The notes beneath the pieces were generated by a model that worked only from the letters and a program-made list of their open reading frames with translations, had not been told where the DNA came from and ran no database searches. Shown here piece by piece: positions 35,220-42,866 of a stretch of 64,000 bases of DNA. A program made the translations under genes and the position numbers. This DNA comes from Bradyrhizobium sp. CB82 (GTDB lineage: Bacteria > Pseudomonadota > Alphaproteobacteria > Rhizobiales > Xanthobacteraceae), in contig NZ_CP121650.1 of assembly GCF_029714405.1 (NCBI RefSeq), positions 6,515,001-6,579,000 on the forward strand. Direction: 5' to 3'. Each line of letters opens with the position of its first letter. Positions within the stretch are counted from its first letter, which is position 1.

Positions 35220-36839
35220 TCAATGCCCGCGGGACGGGGCGTGCAGGTCGATCGAGCGAAGGATGGCGGCGATGGGGATCATCAGCGCGGCGATGATCGC
35301 AAGCGTCCCGAACACGTCGACATAGGCGAGTAGATCGACCTGCTGCTGCAAGGTCCTGCCGACCCAGGCGATCGCCTGCGAGGCGGCATCCGACGCGTTC
35401 GAGCCCTGCGCCTCAAAGAACCGCGTCATCGCGTCCACGCTCTGTTGATAGCCTAGGTCGGATGGCGCGAGATGTTCGATCAGCCGGCTCTGGTGAAATT
35501 GCTGGCGCTGGGCCAGAATCGTCTGCGCCAACGCAACGCCCATCGAGCCGCCGATATTGCGCGCGACGTTGATGAGCGCGGAGGTCTGGTTGGTCTTGTC
35601 CTGCGGCACGCCGTCGTAGGACGCCGTGGTCACCGGCAGGAACAGGAAGGGCAGACCGAGCGCGAGCATGATGCGCGCCATCGCCGCATAGCCGTAGGTA
35701 ATGTCGCCGTTGAGCCCGGTGAGGTGCCACATCGCGATGGCGCAGATGGCCGCGCCGATCATGATGAGATATTTCGGCTGCACCATACCGATGAGACGCC
35801 CGACCACCGGCATCAGAATGAGCGTGGCGACGCCACCGGGCGACAAAGCGAGGCCCGCAAGCATCGCGGTGTAGTTCAACTCGGTTTGCAGGAGCTGCGG
35901 AATGAGCTGCGTCGTCGAGATCAGCACCGCGCCGGTGCCCAGCATCACCACGAAGCAGGCGCCGAACTGCCGCCGGCCGAGCAGGCGGATGTCGACGATG
36001 GGATCCTCGCGCGTCAATTCCCATGGGATCAGCGCGAGCAGGCAGAACGCAGCCAGGCCTGCAAAGGCAACGATCATGGTCGATCCGAACCAGTCGTTGC
36101 GCTGGCCCTCATCGAGCACGAATTCGAGCGAGCCCAATCCCACCGCAACGAGGATGAAGCCGACATAGTCGACGCGCAGGCCTTTCTTCAGGAGCTTCGT
36201 CCTCTCCTCTTCCGCGCCCGACGGCTCCCTGACCAGCGTACCGACCAGGAACAGCGAGACGAGCCCCATCGGCACGTTGATCAGGAACACCCAGTGCCAG
36301 GAATACGTGTCGGCGATCCAGCCGCCGAGCGTCGGGCCGATCACCGGCGCGACCACGACGGCCACGCCATAGATGGCGAACGCCTGCCCGCGCTTGTGCG
36401 GCGGAAAAGAGTCGGCAAGGATCGCCTGCTCGCTGGTCGCCATACCGCCACCGCCGAGCCCCTGCAAGATGCGGAACAGTACCAGAGCCTCGAGACTCCA
36501 GGCGAAGCCGCAGAGCAGCGATGCCGCCGAGAAAGTCGCAACGCATATCATGTAGAAGCGCTTGCGGCCGATCACGGTCGAGAGCCAGCCCGAGATCGAC
36601 AGCACGATGGCATTGGCGACGAGGTAGCTCGTGACCACGTAGGTGCTCTCGTCGAGGCCGACCGCGAGCCCGCCGGCGATGTGGCGCAGCGAGACATTGG
36701 CGATTGTGGTATCGAGCACCTCCATGAAGGTGGCAATGGAGACGACGAAGGCGATCAGATAGGGACTGTGTCCGCCAGCCGCGGAACGCTCGGGCGACCA
36801 GCCGCCGGCCGCCGCGCCACCCTGCGTGATGTCGGTCAT
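35220..36839 (-). CDS. emrB: DHA2-family MFS multidrug efflux permease (EmrB-type)
   Basis: The 539-residue protein has about 14 membrane helices. It carries the MFS motif A-like STVIGRKRFY, motif C-like GPTLGGWIADTYSWHWVF and the N-terminal VLDTTIANVSLRHIAG. This is the inner-membrane proton-coupled pump of an EmrAB-type tripartite system. Its ATG overlaps the stop of the adaptor gene by 4 bases (ATGA), so the pair is coupled. No dedicated regulator is adjacent. The 209-base gap downstream of the SDR gene (35011-35219) is AT-rich and holds no gene. Confidence 0.93.
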   Translation of the reverse strand: MTDITQGGAAAGGWSPERSAAGGHSPYLIAFVVSIATFMEVLDTTIANVSLRHIAGGLAVGLDESTYVVTSYLVANAIVLSISGWLSTVIGRKRFYMICVATFSAASLLCGFAWSLEALVLFRILQGLGGGGMATSEQAILADSFPPHKRGQAFAIYGVAVVVAPVIGPTLGGWIADTYSWHWVFLINVPMGLVSLFLVGTLVREPSGAEEERTKLLKKGLRVDYVGFILVAVGLGSLEFVLDEGQRNDWFGSTMIVAFAGLAAFCLLALIPWELTREDPIVDIRLLGRRQFGACFVVMLGTGAVLISTTQLIPQLLQTELNYTAMLAGLALSPGGVATLILMPVVGRLIGMVQPKYLIMIGAAICAIAMWHLTGLNGDITYGYAAMARIMLALGLPFLFLPVTTASYDGVPQDKTNQTSALINVARNIGGSMGVALAQTILAQRQQFHQSRLIEHLAPSDLGYQQSVDAMTRFFEAQGSNASDAASQAIAWVGRTLQQQVDLLAYVDVFGTLAIIAALMIPIAAILRSIDLHAPSRGH

Positions 36840-37966
36840 CGCACCCGGGTCCAGGGCACGACCGACATGCCCGGCCCCACCGGCAGATCGGCCGGCCAGC
36901 GGTCGACCACGATCTTCACGGGCACGCGCTGCACCACCTTAACGTAGTTGCCGGTCGCGTTCTCCGCCGGCAGCAGGCTGAATGCCGTACCGGAGCCCGG
37001 CTGCACCGAGTCCACGCGACCGGTGAGCTTGCGGTCGGGATAGGCATCGATGCGGATCTCGACGGGCTGCCCCGGCCGCATGTGCTTGAGCTGCGTTTCC
37101 TTGTAGTTGGCGACGATCCAGACGTCATCGGGCACGAACATCATCAGGCTCTGGCCCGGCGTGACGTAGGTGCCCTTGGCGCCGCTAAGTTTGACGACGC
37201 GCCCCGGCTGCGCTGCGAGCACGCTGGTGTAATCGACGTTCAGCCTGGCCTGATCGCGCTGCGCCTCCGATTGCTTCGCTTGCGCCTTCGCACCTTCGAG
37301 CTGCGCCTCAAGCGTCTTGATGCCGAGCTCGGCGCTGATCACCGCGGTCTTCGCACGCTCGGTGTTGGCCTGCTGCGCCTGAAGGTCGGAGTGGGTCTGC
37401 TGCGCGCGCTGGACGGTGCCGGCGCCCTTCTGGACGAGGTCCTGCGCCCGTGCGTCCTCTTCCTGCGCAAACTTAAGCTGCGCCTGGGCCTGATCGAGCT
37501 GGGCCTTGGCCTGGTTGATCTGCTCCTTCTGGGACTCGATTTGGGCCTCGACATTTCCAATATTGGCCTGTGACGCAGCGACCTGCGCCTCGGCCTGGTC
37601 GAGCGCGATCCGATAGTCGCGCTCATCGATCCTCGCCAACAGGTCGCCAGCATTGACGTGCTGGTTATCGGTGACGGGGACGTCCGCGACGTAGCCGGCG
37701 ACCTTCGAGGCCACCGAAAAACTGCGCGCGGCGACGAAGGCATCGTCGGTCGATTCATAGTGGCGGATGTTCAGCCAGTAGACGAGGCCGGCCAAGAGCG
37801 CAGCAATCAGGACAAGGGCACCCGCGGACGCGAGCAGCCAATGCTCGCGCAGCCGGTCGCGGAGCGACGGCGTGCGCATCTCCGCACGCTCGCGGCCGGT
37901 GTTCGAGCCGTCCTTCGGCATTGATTGCTCCGCGGACGGTCCACGCTCGCGTGTTTGAGCATCCAC
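36836..37966 (-). CDS. emrA: HlyD/EmrA-family periplasmic adaptor
   Basis: The 376-residue protein has a cytoplasmic N terminus, one membrane helix near residues 48-68 (LLASAGALVLIAALLAGLVY), a lipoyl/beta-barrel region and a long alpha hairpin rich in Gln and Ala (about 115-240). It links the EmrB pump to an outer-membrane channel. No TolC-like gene is in the window. It is the first gene of the pair. Upstream is a region of degenerate intergenic repeats. Confidence 0.92.
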   Translation of the reverse strand: MDAQTRERGPSAEQSMPKDGSNTGRERAEMRTPSLRDRLREHWLLASAGALVLIAALLAGLVYWLNIRHYESTDDAFVAARSFSVASKVAGYVADVPVTDNQHVNAGDLLARIDERDYRIALDQAEAQVAASQANIGNVEAQIESQKEQINQAKAQLDQAQAQLKFAQEEDARAQDLVQKGAGTVQRAQQTHSDLQAQQANTERAKTAVISAELGIKTLEAQLEGAKAQAKQSEAQRDQARLNVDYTSVLAAQPGRVVKLSGAKGTYVTPGQSLMMFVPDDVWIVANYKETQLKHMRPGQPVEIRIDAYPDRKLTGRVDSVQPGSGTAFSLLPAENATGNYVKVVQRVPVKIVVDRWPADLPVGPGMSVVPWTRVR

Positions 37967-38208
37967 GGTTGATTTCCTCAGTCAGTTCACATGCAAGGAA
38001 AGCTCGTTCGGCTCGTCACCCGAATAGCGCCGTCGCCCCGGCTTGACCGGGTACGCCGCGCCCCATCTGCGAAGCCGTGACTGTCTCTGGAATACTGGAT
38101 CGCAGGTCAAGCCAGGCGATGGCACCGAGAGTGTAGCGAGCTCTCCCCTTGTAACCACGTCGAACCTGGGCGGCATCGAGCTGCCACGCGCGCCCTACGT
38201 GCGCACAT
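37967..38208. other. Intergenic region with degenerate repeat sequence
   Basis: The DNA contains CGTCGCCCCGGCTTGACCGGG and GGTCAAGCCAGGCGATGGC, decayed arms of a common Bradyrhizobium intergenic palindromic repeat (about 38030-38125). No gene is seen. Confidence 0.4.
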
Positions 38209-38367
38209 TCAATGCGTTTTGCTCTCGTGCCACTTCTCCAGATCGGGCTTCGCCTCGCCCGACCTCTGTTCCTTCTCCGGATTGCCCTTCCAGGGCTTGT
38301 CCGTCTGTGCATGCGATCCCCAGTCGTTTTGCTGCCGGGGATCGTCCGTGGGCTTTTCCCTGCTCAT
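38209..38367 (-). CDS. Small hydrophilic hypothetical protein (52 residues)
   Basis: The frame runs MSREKPTDDPRQQNDWGSHA to EKWHESKTH. It has no Cys and is very rich in charged and polar residues, with KPWKGNPEKEQRSGE in the middle. AGGAG lies eight bases before the ATG. It follows the PRC-barrel gene by 33 bases on the same strand, so it is probably co-transcribed from the EcfG-like promoter. Similar short disordered proteins are familiar from Bradyrhizobium. The function is unknown. Confidence 0.68.
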   Translation of the reverse strand: MSREKPTDDPRQQNDWGSHAQTDKPWKGNPEKEQRSGEAKPDLEKWHESKTH

Positions 38368-38400
38368 CGGAAACTCCTGCTCGATAGTGCGACGAATGGC

Positions 38401-38760
38401 CTAGACAATCGGCACGCCATAATAGGCATTCAGCGCGCGGACCCTGGCGTCGTCGCTCCAATTCCATTCGGCCGCCTCGCCATAGTGCGGGGCATTGCGC
38501 AGCTCATTCGCGGTGATGCCGGTGACGTAGCCGCCGAGATCGGTGTCATACTTCAGCGACTGCCAGGGCAGCGGATAGTGATCGTTGCCGACCCCGAGGA
38601 ACCCGCCAAAGCCGAGCACGGCGTAGGACACGCGGCCGCTCTTCTTGTCGATCATGACGCGCTCGATCGAACCGATCTTGTTGCGGTCGACGCCATAGAC
38701 CGAAGTCCCTTCGACCTTGTCGCTTCCGATCAGCGTGCCTGTTTCGCTTTGATCCATCAT
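38401..38760 (-). CDS. PRC-barrel domain protein
   Basis: The 119-residue protein carries a PRC-barrel near residues 8-80 (GTLIGSDKVEGTSVYG, IGSIERVMIDKKSGRVSYAV, HYPLPWQSLKYD). Such small PRC-barrel proteins are often induced by stress in alphaproteobacteria. There are two adjacent ATGs (38760 and 38757); the first is used here. An EcfG-like site lies 34 bases upstream. It is divergent from the small gene at 38915. Confidence 0.85.
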   Translation of the reverse strand: MMDQSETGTLIGSDKVEGTSVYGVDRNKIGSIERVMIDKKSGRVSYAVLGFGGFLGVGNDHYPLPWQSLKYDTDLGGYVTGITANELRNAPHYGEAAEWNWSDDARVRALNAYYGVPIV

Positions 38761-38794
38761 GGTGAGATCTCCGTTGAGACTCGCTTTGCGGACC

Positions 38795-38819
38795 AACCAA
38801 GCCGCGAAGCGATCGTTCC
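38795..38819 (-). promoter_or_regulatory. EcfG-type promoter GGAAC-N16-GGTT (PRC-barrel gene)
   Basis: On the minus strand GGAAC (38819-38815) and GGTT (38798-38795) are 16 bases apart and lie 34 bases before ATG 38760. It is one base off the CGTT consensus, and the same GGTT variant recurs in neighbouring promoters. Confidence 0.6.
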
Positions 38820-38852
38820 GGCGCTCTCGCCACGTGTTCCCCGCTGCGGCCT

Positions 38853-38877
38853 GGAACAACGCTGAAAAGCCGCGGTT
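38853..38877 (+). promoter_or_regulatory. EcfG-type promoter GGAAC-N16-GGTT (gene at 38915)
   Basis: GGAAC at 38853-38857 and GGTT at 38874-38877 are separated by 16 bases and lie 37 bases before ATG 38915. It is back to back with the PRC-barrel promoter. Confidence 0.6.
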
Positions 38878-38914
38878 CTCCCACTTGATTGCACGAAAAC
38901 GGGAGCCGTGAGAC

Positions 38915-39142
38915 ATGAGTGACTTCCGCGACATCCAACATGGCGTCAACGATCCCGTCGGCGGCGTCGACGTGAAGCGGCGAATCAACAACAACGAAAC
39001 CCCGCATGAGAGGGCGCAGCGCTACGCTGACGTGCGCGCGATGCCGAGCGCGCAAGGCGGTGAGCCGTTCCTGCCCGAAGGGCTGCGGCGGCGGCCGACC
39101 AAGCCGCTCAACCCGCGCACCGGCCGCAATCCGACCGACTAG
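38915..39142 (+). CDS. Small hydrophilic hypothetical protein (75 residues)
   Basis: The frame is MSDFRDIQHGVNDPVGGVDV, then an Asn/Glu/Arg-rich middle and a basic Pro-rich end (RRRPTKPLNPRTGRNPTD). It has no membrane segment and is probably largely disordered. It has its own EcfG-like promoter. I cannot assign a function; the layout suggests a general-stress protein. Confidence 0.62.
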   Translation: MSDFRDIQHGVNDPVGGVDVKRRINNNETPHERAQRYADVRAMPSAQGGEPFLPEGLRRRPTKPLNPRTGRNPTD

Positions 39143-39151
39143 CGGGACGTT

Positions 39152-39176
39152 GGAACAAGCGCTCAAACCGAATGTT
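39152..39176 (+). promoter_or_regulatory. EcfG-type promoter GGAAC-N16-TGTT (DUF4142 gene)
   Basis: GGAAC at 39152-39156 and TGTT at 39173-39176 are separated by 16 bases, 66 bases before ATG 39243. It is one base off consensus. Confidence 0.5.
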
Positions 39177-39242
39177 GATCGCCACACAACACCAGCGCGG
39201 CGACCGCGTCCTGTACGCCGCCAAGTCGGAGGATGAGGAATC

Positions 39243-39797
39243 ATGAGATGCACATTGATTGCACTCGGCTGCTGCCTGCTCGCAGGCCCCGTGCTCGCGC
39301 AATCAATCGGCGAGAAGAGCGGGGTGAATTCGGTGCTCGGCGTGGCTCCCGCCACGGCCGATTTCGTCAAGGAAGTTGCGATCAGCGACATGTTCGAAAT
39401 CGAATCAAGCAAGCTCGCCGAGCAGAAGGGCAACGCGCAGGAGAAGTCCTTCGCCCAGCAAATGGTGAGCGATCACACCAAAACCTCGACGGAGCTGAAG
39501 CAATTGGTTGGCAGCGGCAAGGTCCAGGCGACGGCGCCGACGGCACTCGACAGTTCGCACCAGAACAAGCTCGACAAGCTCAAGGATGCATCGGGCAAGG
39601 ATTTCAGCTCGGATTACGACTCCTATCAGCTCAGTGCACACAAGGACGCGGTATCGCTGTTCGAGCGCTATGCCAATGGCGGCGACAATCCTGAGCTGAA
39701 GAACTGGGCCGGCAAGACGCTGCCAGCGTTGAAGCACCATCTCGACATGGCGCAGGAACTCGGCAAGGCGCCCAGCGTCGGCCAGTCCAGCAAGTAA
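39243..39797 (+). CDS. DUF4142 family exported protein
   Basis: The 184-residue protein has a signal peptide (LIALGCCLLAGPVLAQ). A helical DUF4142 domain follows, with ADFVKEVAISDMFEIESSKL, FAQQMVSDHTKTSTELKQL and the late NWAGKTLPALKHHLDMAQEL. The fold is ferritin-like and the function is not established; genes of this type are often stress-induced. It has its own EcfG-like promoter. Confidence 0.88.
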   Translation: MRCTLIALGCCLLAGPVLAQSIGEKSGVNSVLGVAPATADFVKEVAISDMFEIESSKLAEQKGNAQEKSFAQQMVSDHTKTSTELKQLVGSGKVQATAPTALDSSHQNKLDKLKDASGKDFSSDYDSYQLSAHKDAVSLFERYANGGDNPELKNWAGKTLPALKHHLDMAQELGKAPSVGQSSK

Positions 39798-40007
39798 GAA
39801 CGCTGCGCCGCATTGCGGATGCCGGCAGCCCTGACCTGTCGGCATCCCATCACTTCCCAGCAACGATGCCTCTGTCCGCGCGTTGAGGGTGAAACCGGCG
39901 GAGAGAGCCGCAGGCAATCGATATCGCGCAGACACGTCGTCCAGGCGGCGGGCACAACACTTGCCGCAGGTTCGCTGCCACCCGCAACAGCGAAAGGAGA
40001 CGAGCAC

Positions 40008-40898
40008 ATGGCCGAAGAAAAACTCATCGACCCGACATCACGCTACCCGAAACCGCCCTTCAAAAAGCAGTCGCAGGCCTGGCCGGGCCTTGCGAGCCAG
40101 ATGAACCCGCGACCCGACCACGGCGAAACCAGCTATAAGGGCTCAGGCCGGCTCGCCGGGCGTAAGGCGCTGATTACCGGTGGCGATTCCGGAATGGGTC
40201 GCGCGGCGGCGATTGCCTATGCGCGCGAAGGCGCCGATGTCGCCATCAACTACGTGCCGAGTGAGGAGCCGGACGCACAGGACGTCCTCGCGCTGATCAA
40301 GAAGGAGGGCCGCGTGGGTCTCGCCATTCCCGGCGACCTTCGGAGCGAGACGTTCTGCAGGGAGCTCGTCGAACGCACGGTGCAGGGTCTCGGCGGCCTC
40401 GACATCCTCGTCTGCAATGCGGCGCGGCAGCAGGCGCACGAGTCGATCATCGATGTCTCCTCAGAGGATTTCGACGCGACGATGAAGACCAATATCTACG
40501 CGCCGTTCTGGATCATCAAGGCGGCGCTGCCGCATCTGAAACCGGGGGCCTGCATCATCGGCACCACGTCGGAACAGGCCTACGATCCCTCGCCCGATCT
40601 CTACGACTATGCGCAGACCAAGGCGGCGACGATGAACTACGTCAAGTCGCTGGCAAAGCAGCTTGGTCCGCGCGGTATCCGCGTCAACGGCGTTGCGCCC
40701 GGCCCGGTCTGGACACCGCTTCAGGTCTCCGGGGGCGCCTCGATGGAGAAGCTGGAACGATTTGGCGGCCAGACGCCGATGGGGCGTCCGGGGCAGCCGG
40801 CGGAACTCGCGTCAATCTACGTGCAGCTTGCCGCCGCGGACGCGAGCTACGCTACGGGGCAGGTCTATGGTTCGGCGGGCGGATCCGGGCAGCCTTAA
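40008..40898 (+). CDS. SDR family oxidoreductase (YhdG/glucose-1-dehydrogenase-like)
   Basis: The 296-residue SDR starts with the PPFKKQSQAWPGLASQMNPR leader typical of stress-associated SDRs. It has LITGGDSGMGRAAAIAYARE, the NAA motif and the active site YDYAQTKAATMNYV. AAGGAG precedes ATG 40008 at good spacing. The frame is open upstream, and residues just before this ATG read SRRHVVQAAGTTLAAGSLPP, like a twin-arginine signal. A longer exported form cannot be excluded, but no good start is visible for it. The substrate is unknown. Confidence 0.87.
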   Translation: MAEEKLIDPTSRYPKPPFKKQSQAWPGLASQMNPRPDHGETSYKGSGRLAGRKALITGGDSGMGRAAAIAYAREGADVAINYVPSEEPDAQDVLALIKKEGRVGLAIPGDLRSETFCRELVERTVQGLGGLDILVCNAARQQAHESIIDVSSEDFDATMKTNIYAPFWIIKAALPHLKPGACIIGTTSEQAYDPSPDLYDYAQTKAATMNYVKSLAKQLGPRGIRVNGVAPGPVWTPLQVSGGASMEKLERFGGQTPMGRPGQPAELASIYVQLAAADASYATGQVYGSAGGSGQP

Positions 40899-40976
40899 AG
40901 GCCACGAGATGCGGAACTTCGCTCGTATCCCCGCTTTACAAGCCTGACACGGAGCACCCTCGCCGACCAAACAACG

Positions 40977-41546
40977 ATGGCACTCGTCACAGTCAAGCCG
41001 ACCCGGATCGACATCGCGATCGCCGATGAAATCGCCACTTATGCCAACCCGGGCATGGAAGAGGCTGCCCAGGCGCTCACGTGGGGCGCCGACGAGCACG
41101 TGCTGCTCGCCCTCGCCACCGCCGGCTGGCTCTACGCCTGGACGCGACGTCCCGCGGCGCGACCGATCGCCAATCACGTACTTGCGGTGTCGCTCGTGAC
41201 GGCAGTGCTGCCGCATATCCTGAAATCGATTTTCGACCAGACGAGGCCTGACCGGCTGACCGTCCGCGGCCATCGGCGCGGCATTCCGATATCGGGGAAA
41301 TCGCGCGACGCCTTTCCGTCCGGACATGCCGTTCATATGGGTGCGCTTGCCTCTGCAGCTGGCCTGTTGCCGCGCGGTCCGCGCCGCGCATTGCGCACCG
41401 TTGCCGTCGGACTGTCGCTGACGCGCATCGTGCTGCTGGCGCATTGGGCGAGCGACGTGGTGGCGGGCTTTGCGCTCGGCGCCGCGGTCGAGCGGCTGTT
41501 GAGACCGCGCGTACTCGTGCGGCGCAAAGCGCGGAGACGGCCGTGA
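40977..41546 (+). CDS. PAP2-family membrane phosphatase
   Basis: The 189-residue protein has several hydrophobic helices and the PAP2 signature: KSIFDQTRP, then DAFPSGHAVHMGAL, then SLTRIVLLAHWASDVVAGF. These carry the conserved Lys, Arg, His and Asp of lipid phosphate phosphatases. The likely substrate is a lipid phosphate at the inner membrane. Its stop overlaps the GTG of the next gene by four bases, so it is coupled to two small membrane proteins. Confidence 0.88.
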   Translation: MALVTVKPTRIDIAIADEIATYANPGMEEAAQALTWGADEHVLLALATAGWLYAWTRRPAARPIANHVLAVSLVTAVLPHILKSIFDQTRPDRLTVRGHRRGIPISGKSRDAFPSGHAVHMGALASAAGLLPRGPRRALRTVAVGLSLTRIVLLAHWASDVVAGFALGAAVERLLRPRVLVRRKARRRP

Positions 41547-41890
41547 CCGAGCAAATCCTACGCTTCGTTGCGGGGGGCCTGATCGTCTCAGCCTTCGCGG
41601 TCCTGAGCGACATGCTGCGCCCCAAGAGCTTTGCCGGCCTGCTCGGCGCCGCGCCCTCGGTCGCGCTGGCGACGCTCGGCATTGCCGTCGCCCAGCACGG
41701 CGCGGCCTATGCCGCGGCCGAAAGCTGGACGATGATCTATGGCGCCGTTGCGCTCGCCTGCTACAGCTTCGTCGTGTGCCAATTGCTGATGCGATGGCAC
41801 ATGGCGGCGCTGTCGGCCACGATCGTCTCCTTCGTCGTCTGGCTCGCCGTCGCGTTCAGCCTGCTGGCGAGCTTCGGAGGATCCTCGTGA
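41543..41890 (+). CDS. Small membrane protein, DUF3147-like (first of two)
   Basis: The 115-residue protein has about four membrane helices (ILRFVAGGLIVSAFAVLSDM, LGAAPSVALATLGIAVAQHG and others). The GTG start is supported by the GTGA overlap with the PAP2 stop. The SDMLRPKSFAGLLGAAPSVA loop is DUF3147-like. The function is unknown; it probably works with PAP2 and the next gene. Confidence 0.75.
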   Translation: MTEQILRFVAGGLIVSAFAVLSDMLRPKSFAGLLGAAPSVALATLGIAVAQHGAAYAAAESWTMIYGAVALACYSFVVCQLLMRWHMAALSATIVSFVVWLAVAFSLLASFGGSS

Positions 41891-42363
41891 TGCCCGTCAA
41901 GCTGTCGCCGTCGTCCCTGAAGCAGACGCATTGGTACGAATATCTCATCCGCTTCGTGCTCGGGGGGATCGCGACTGTTCTGGCCGGTTTCATCGGCAAG
42001 CAATTCGGCACGTCGGTGGGCGGCCTGTTCCTCGCGCTTCCCGCGATCTTCTGTGCCAGCGCCACGCTGATCGATCGCCACGAACGCCGCAAGAAGGAGA
42101 AGGCTGCTCTGAACGGAGAAAGGCGCGGCCGGCAGGCTGCCGCGCTCGATGCCGCAGGCGCCGGGTTGGGAAGCATCGGCCTCGCCGCCTTCGCAGCCGT
42201 GTTCTACCTCACCGTTTTGGCAAGCGTTGCAGCGGCCTTTGCAGTCGCGCTGCTCGTGTGGGGAGCCGTCGCCGTGTCGATGTGGTGGCTACGTCGCAAG
42301 CTGCGCGTCGTGCACCATCATCCGCAGCAAGGGGACGCATCGGCCAACCGGCTAGCGTCGTAG
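41890..42363 (+). CDS. Small membrane protein, DUF3147-like (second of two)
   Basis: The 157-residue protein begins near the end of the previous frame (TGATG overlap); GTG 41887 is an alternative start. It has two N-terminal membrane helices (FVLGGIATVLAGFIGKQFGT, VGGLFLALPAIFCASATLI), a basic loop rich in Arg and Lys, and two more helices. The pattern is DUF3147-like. It ends with a 12-base overlap of the convergent small gene at 42352. Confidence 0.75.
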   Translation: MPVKLSPSSLKQTHWYEYLIRFVLGGIATVLAGFIGKQFGTSVGGLFLALPAIFCASATLIDRHERRKKEKAALNGERRGRQAAALDAAGAGLGSIGLAAFAAVFYLTVLASVAAAFAVALLVWGAVAVSMWWLRRKLRVVHHHPQQGDASANRLAS

Positions 42364-42534
42364 CGACAGAAACTCGTGCATCTCGGCCGCGGTCTGCAAC
42401 TGCTCGATCCGGGCTGCGATCAGATCGCGCAGCCGTCCAACCGGCGCTCTTGCAAGCTCGTCTTCGAGCCGAAGTCTTTGCTGTTCGAGCCGTTGCTCGA
42501 ATGTGTGGGGATCAGAACGTTTCCGTTTCCGCAT
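42352..42534 (-). CDS. Small coiled-coil hypothetical protein (60 residues)
   Basis: The frame starts MRKRKRSDPHTFEQRLEQQR and ends EMHEFLSLRR. It is almost all helical and charged, with a heptad-like pattern. Its 5' end overlaps the 3' end of the small gene at 42512 by 23 bases in another frame, suggesting coupled translation. The function is unknown. Confidence 0.6.
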   Translation of the reverse strand: MRKRKRSDPHTFEQRLEQQRLRLEDELARAPVGRLRDLIAARIEQLQTAAEMHEFLSLRR

Positions 42535-42676
42535 CGCGACCTCGTGGGGGTTGCAGGGCCGGGCTATTGGCCCAGCGATCGAGTTGCTCAATCACCCTCC
42601 GATGACTCGGCCGGCGCGGCTCCGGCGCCTCCGGCTCTTCGGATAGTTTGCGCGGCAGTCTGACCTGATTGGGCAT
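42512..42676 (-). CDS. Small hypothetical protein (54 residues)
   Basis: The frame is MPNQVRLPRKLSEEPEAPEP, then RRPSHRRVIEQLDRWANSPA and a short tail. GGAGAG sits six bases before the ATG. It is Pro- and Arg-rich and lacks a membrane segment. It precedes and overlaps the coiled-coil gene at 42352. The evidence is the ribosome-binding site, the coherent composition and the overlap; the function is unknown. Confidence 0.55.
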   Translation of the reverse strand: MPNQVRLPRKLSEEPEAPEPRRPSHRRVIEQLDRWANSPALQPPRGRDAETETF

Positions 42677-42740
42677 GGCTCTCTCCAGTTCTTGGAGCGA
42701 TTTTCTGGTTCAACATGGACCTTCGTAGCCACTTCCACAA

Positions 42741-42770
42741 TTACATAAGTTATTGATTTTATGTGATAAT
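42741..42770 (+). promoter_or_regulatory. Sigma-70-like promoter for the RHH gene
   Basis: TTACAT (42741-42746) and GATAAT (42765-42770) are separated by 18 bases in a locally AT-rich stretch. An ACATAA/TTATGT dyad overlaps the spacer. Transcription would give a leader of roughly 90 bases containing the two repeats below. Confidence 0.5.
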
Positions 42771-42782
42771 TTCACTCATTTG

Positions 42783-42857
42783 GCCAACTTTGAGGAGTCG
42801 GCGGAACCCGCGCCGAATTGGTTCGTTGAGTAACCTACTCACCTTGCCAACTTTGAG
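42783..42857. repeat. Two direct GCCAACTTTGAG repeats upstream of the RHH gene
   Basis: GCCAACTTTGAG occurs at 42783-42794 and 42846-42857, 63 bases apart, with the second copy nine bases before ATG 42867. The sites are likely operators for the ribbon-helix-helix protein (six helical turns apart), or leader elements. Confidence 0.6.
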
Positions 42858-42866
42858 TGGCCAACC

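Noticed and set aside
40914..40938. GGAAC-N16-CTTT before the PAP2 gene as an EcfG promoter
   Set aside because: The -10 part deviates from NGTT. It may be a weak site, but I do not count it. The same goes for GGAAC-N16-CGTA at 43499-43523 on the minus strand.
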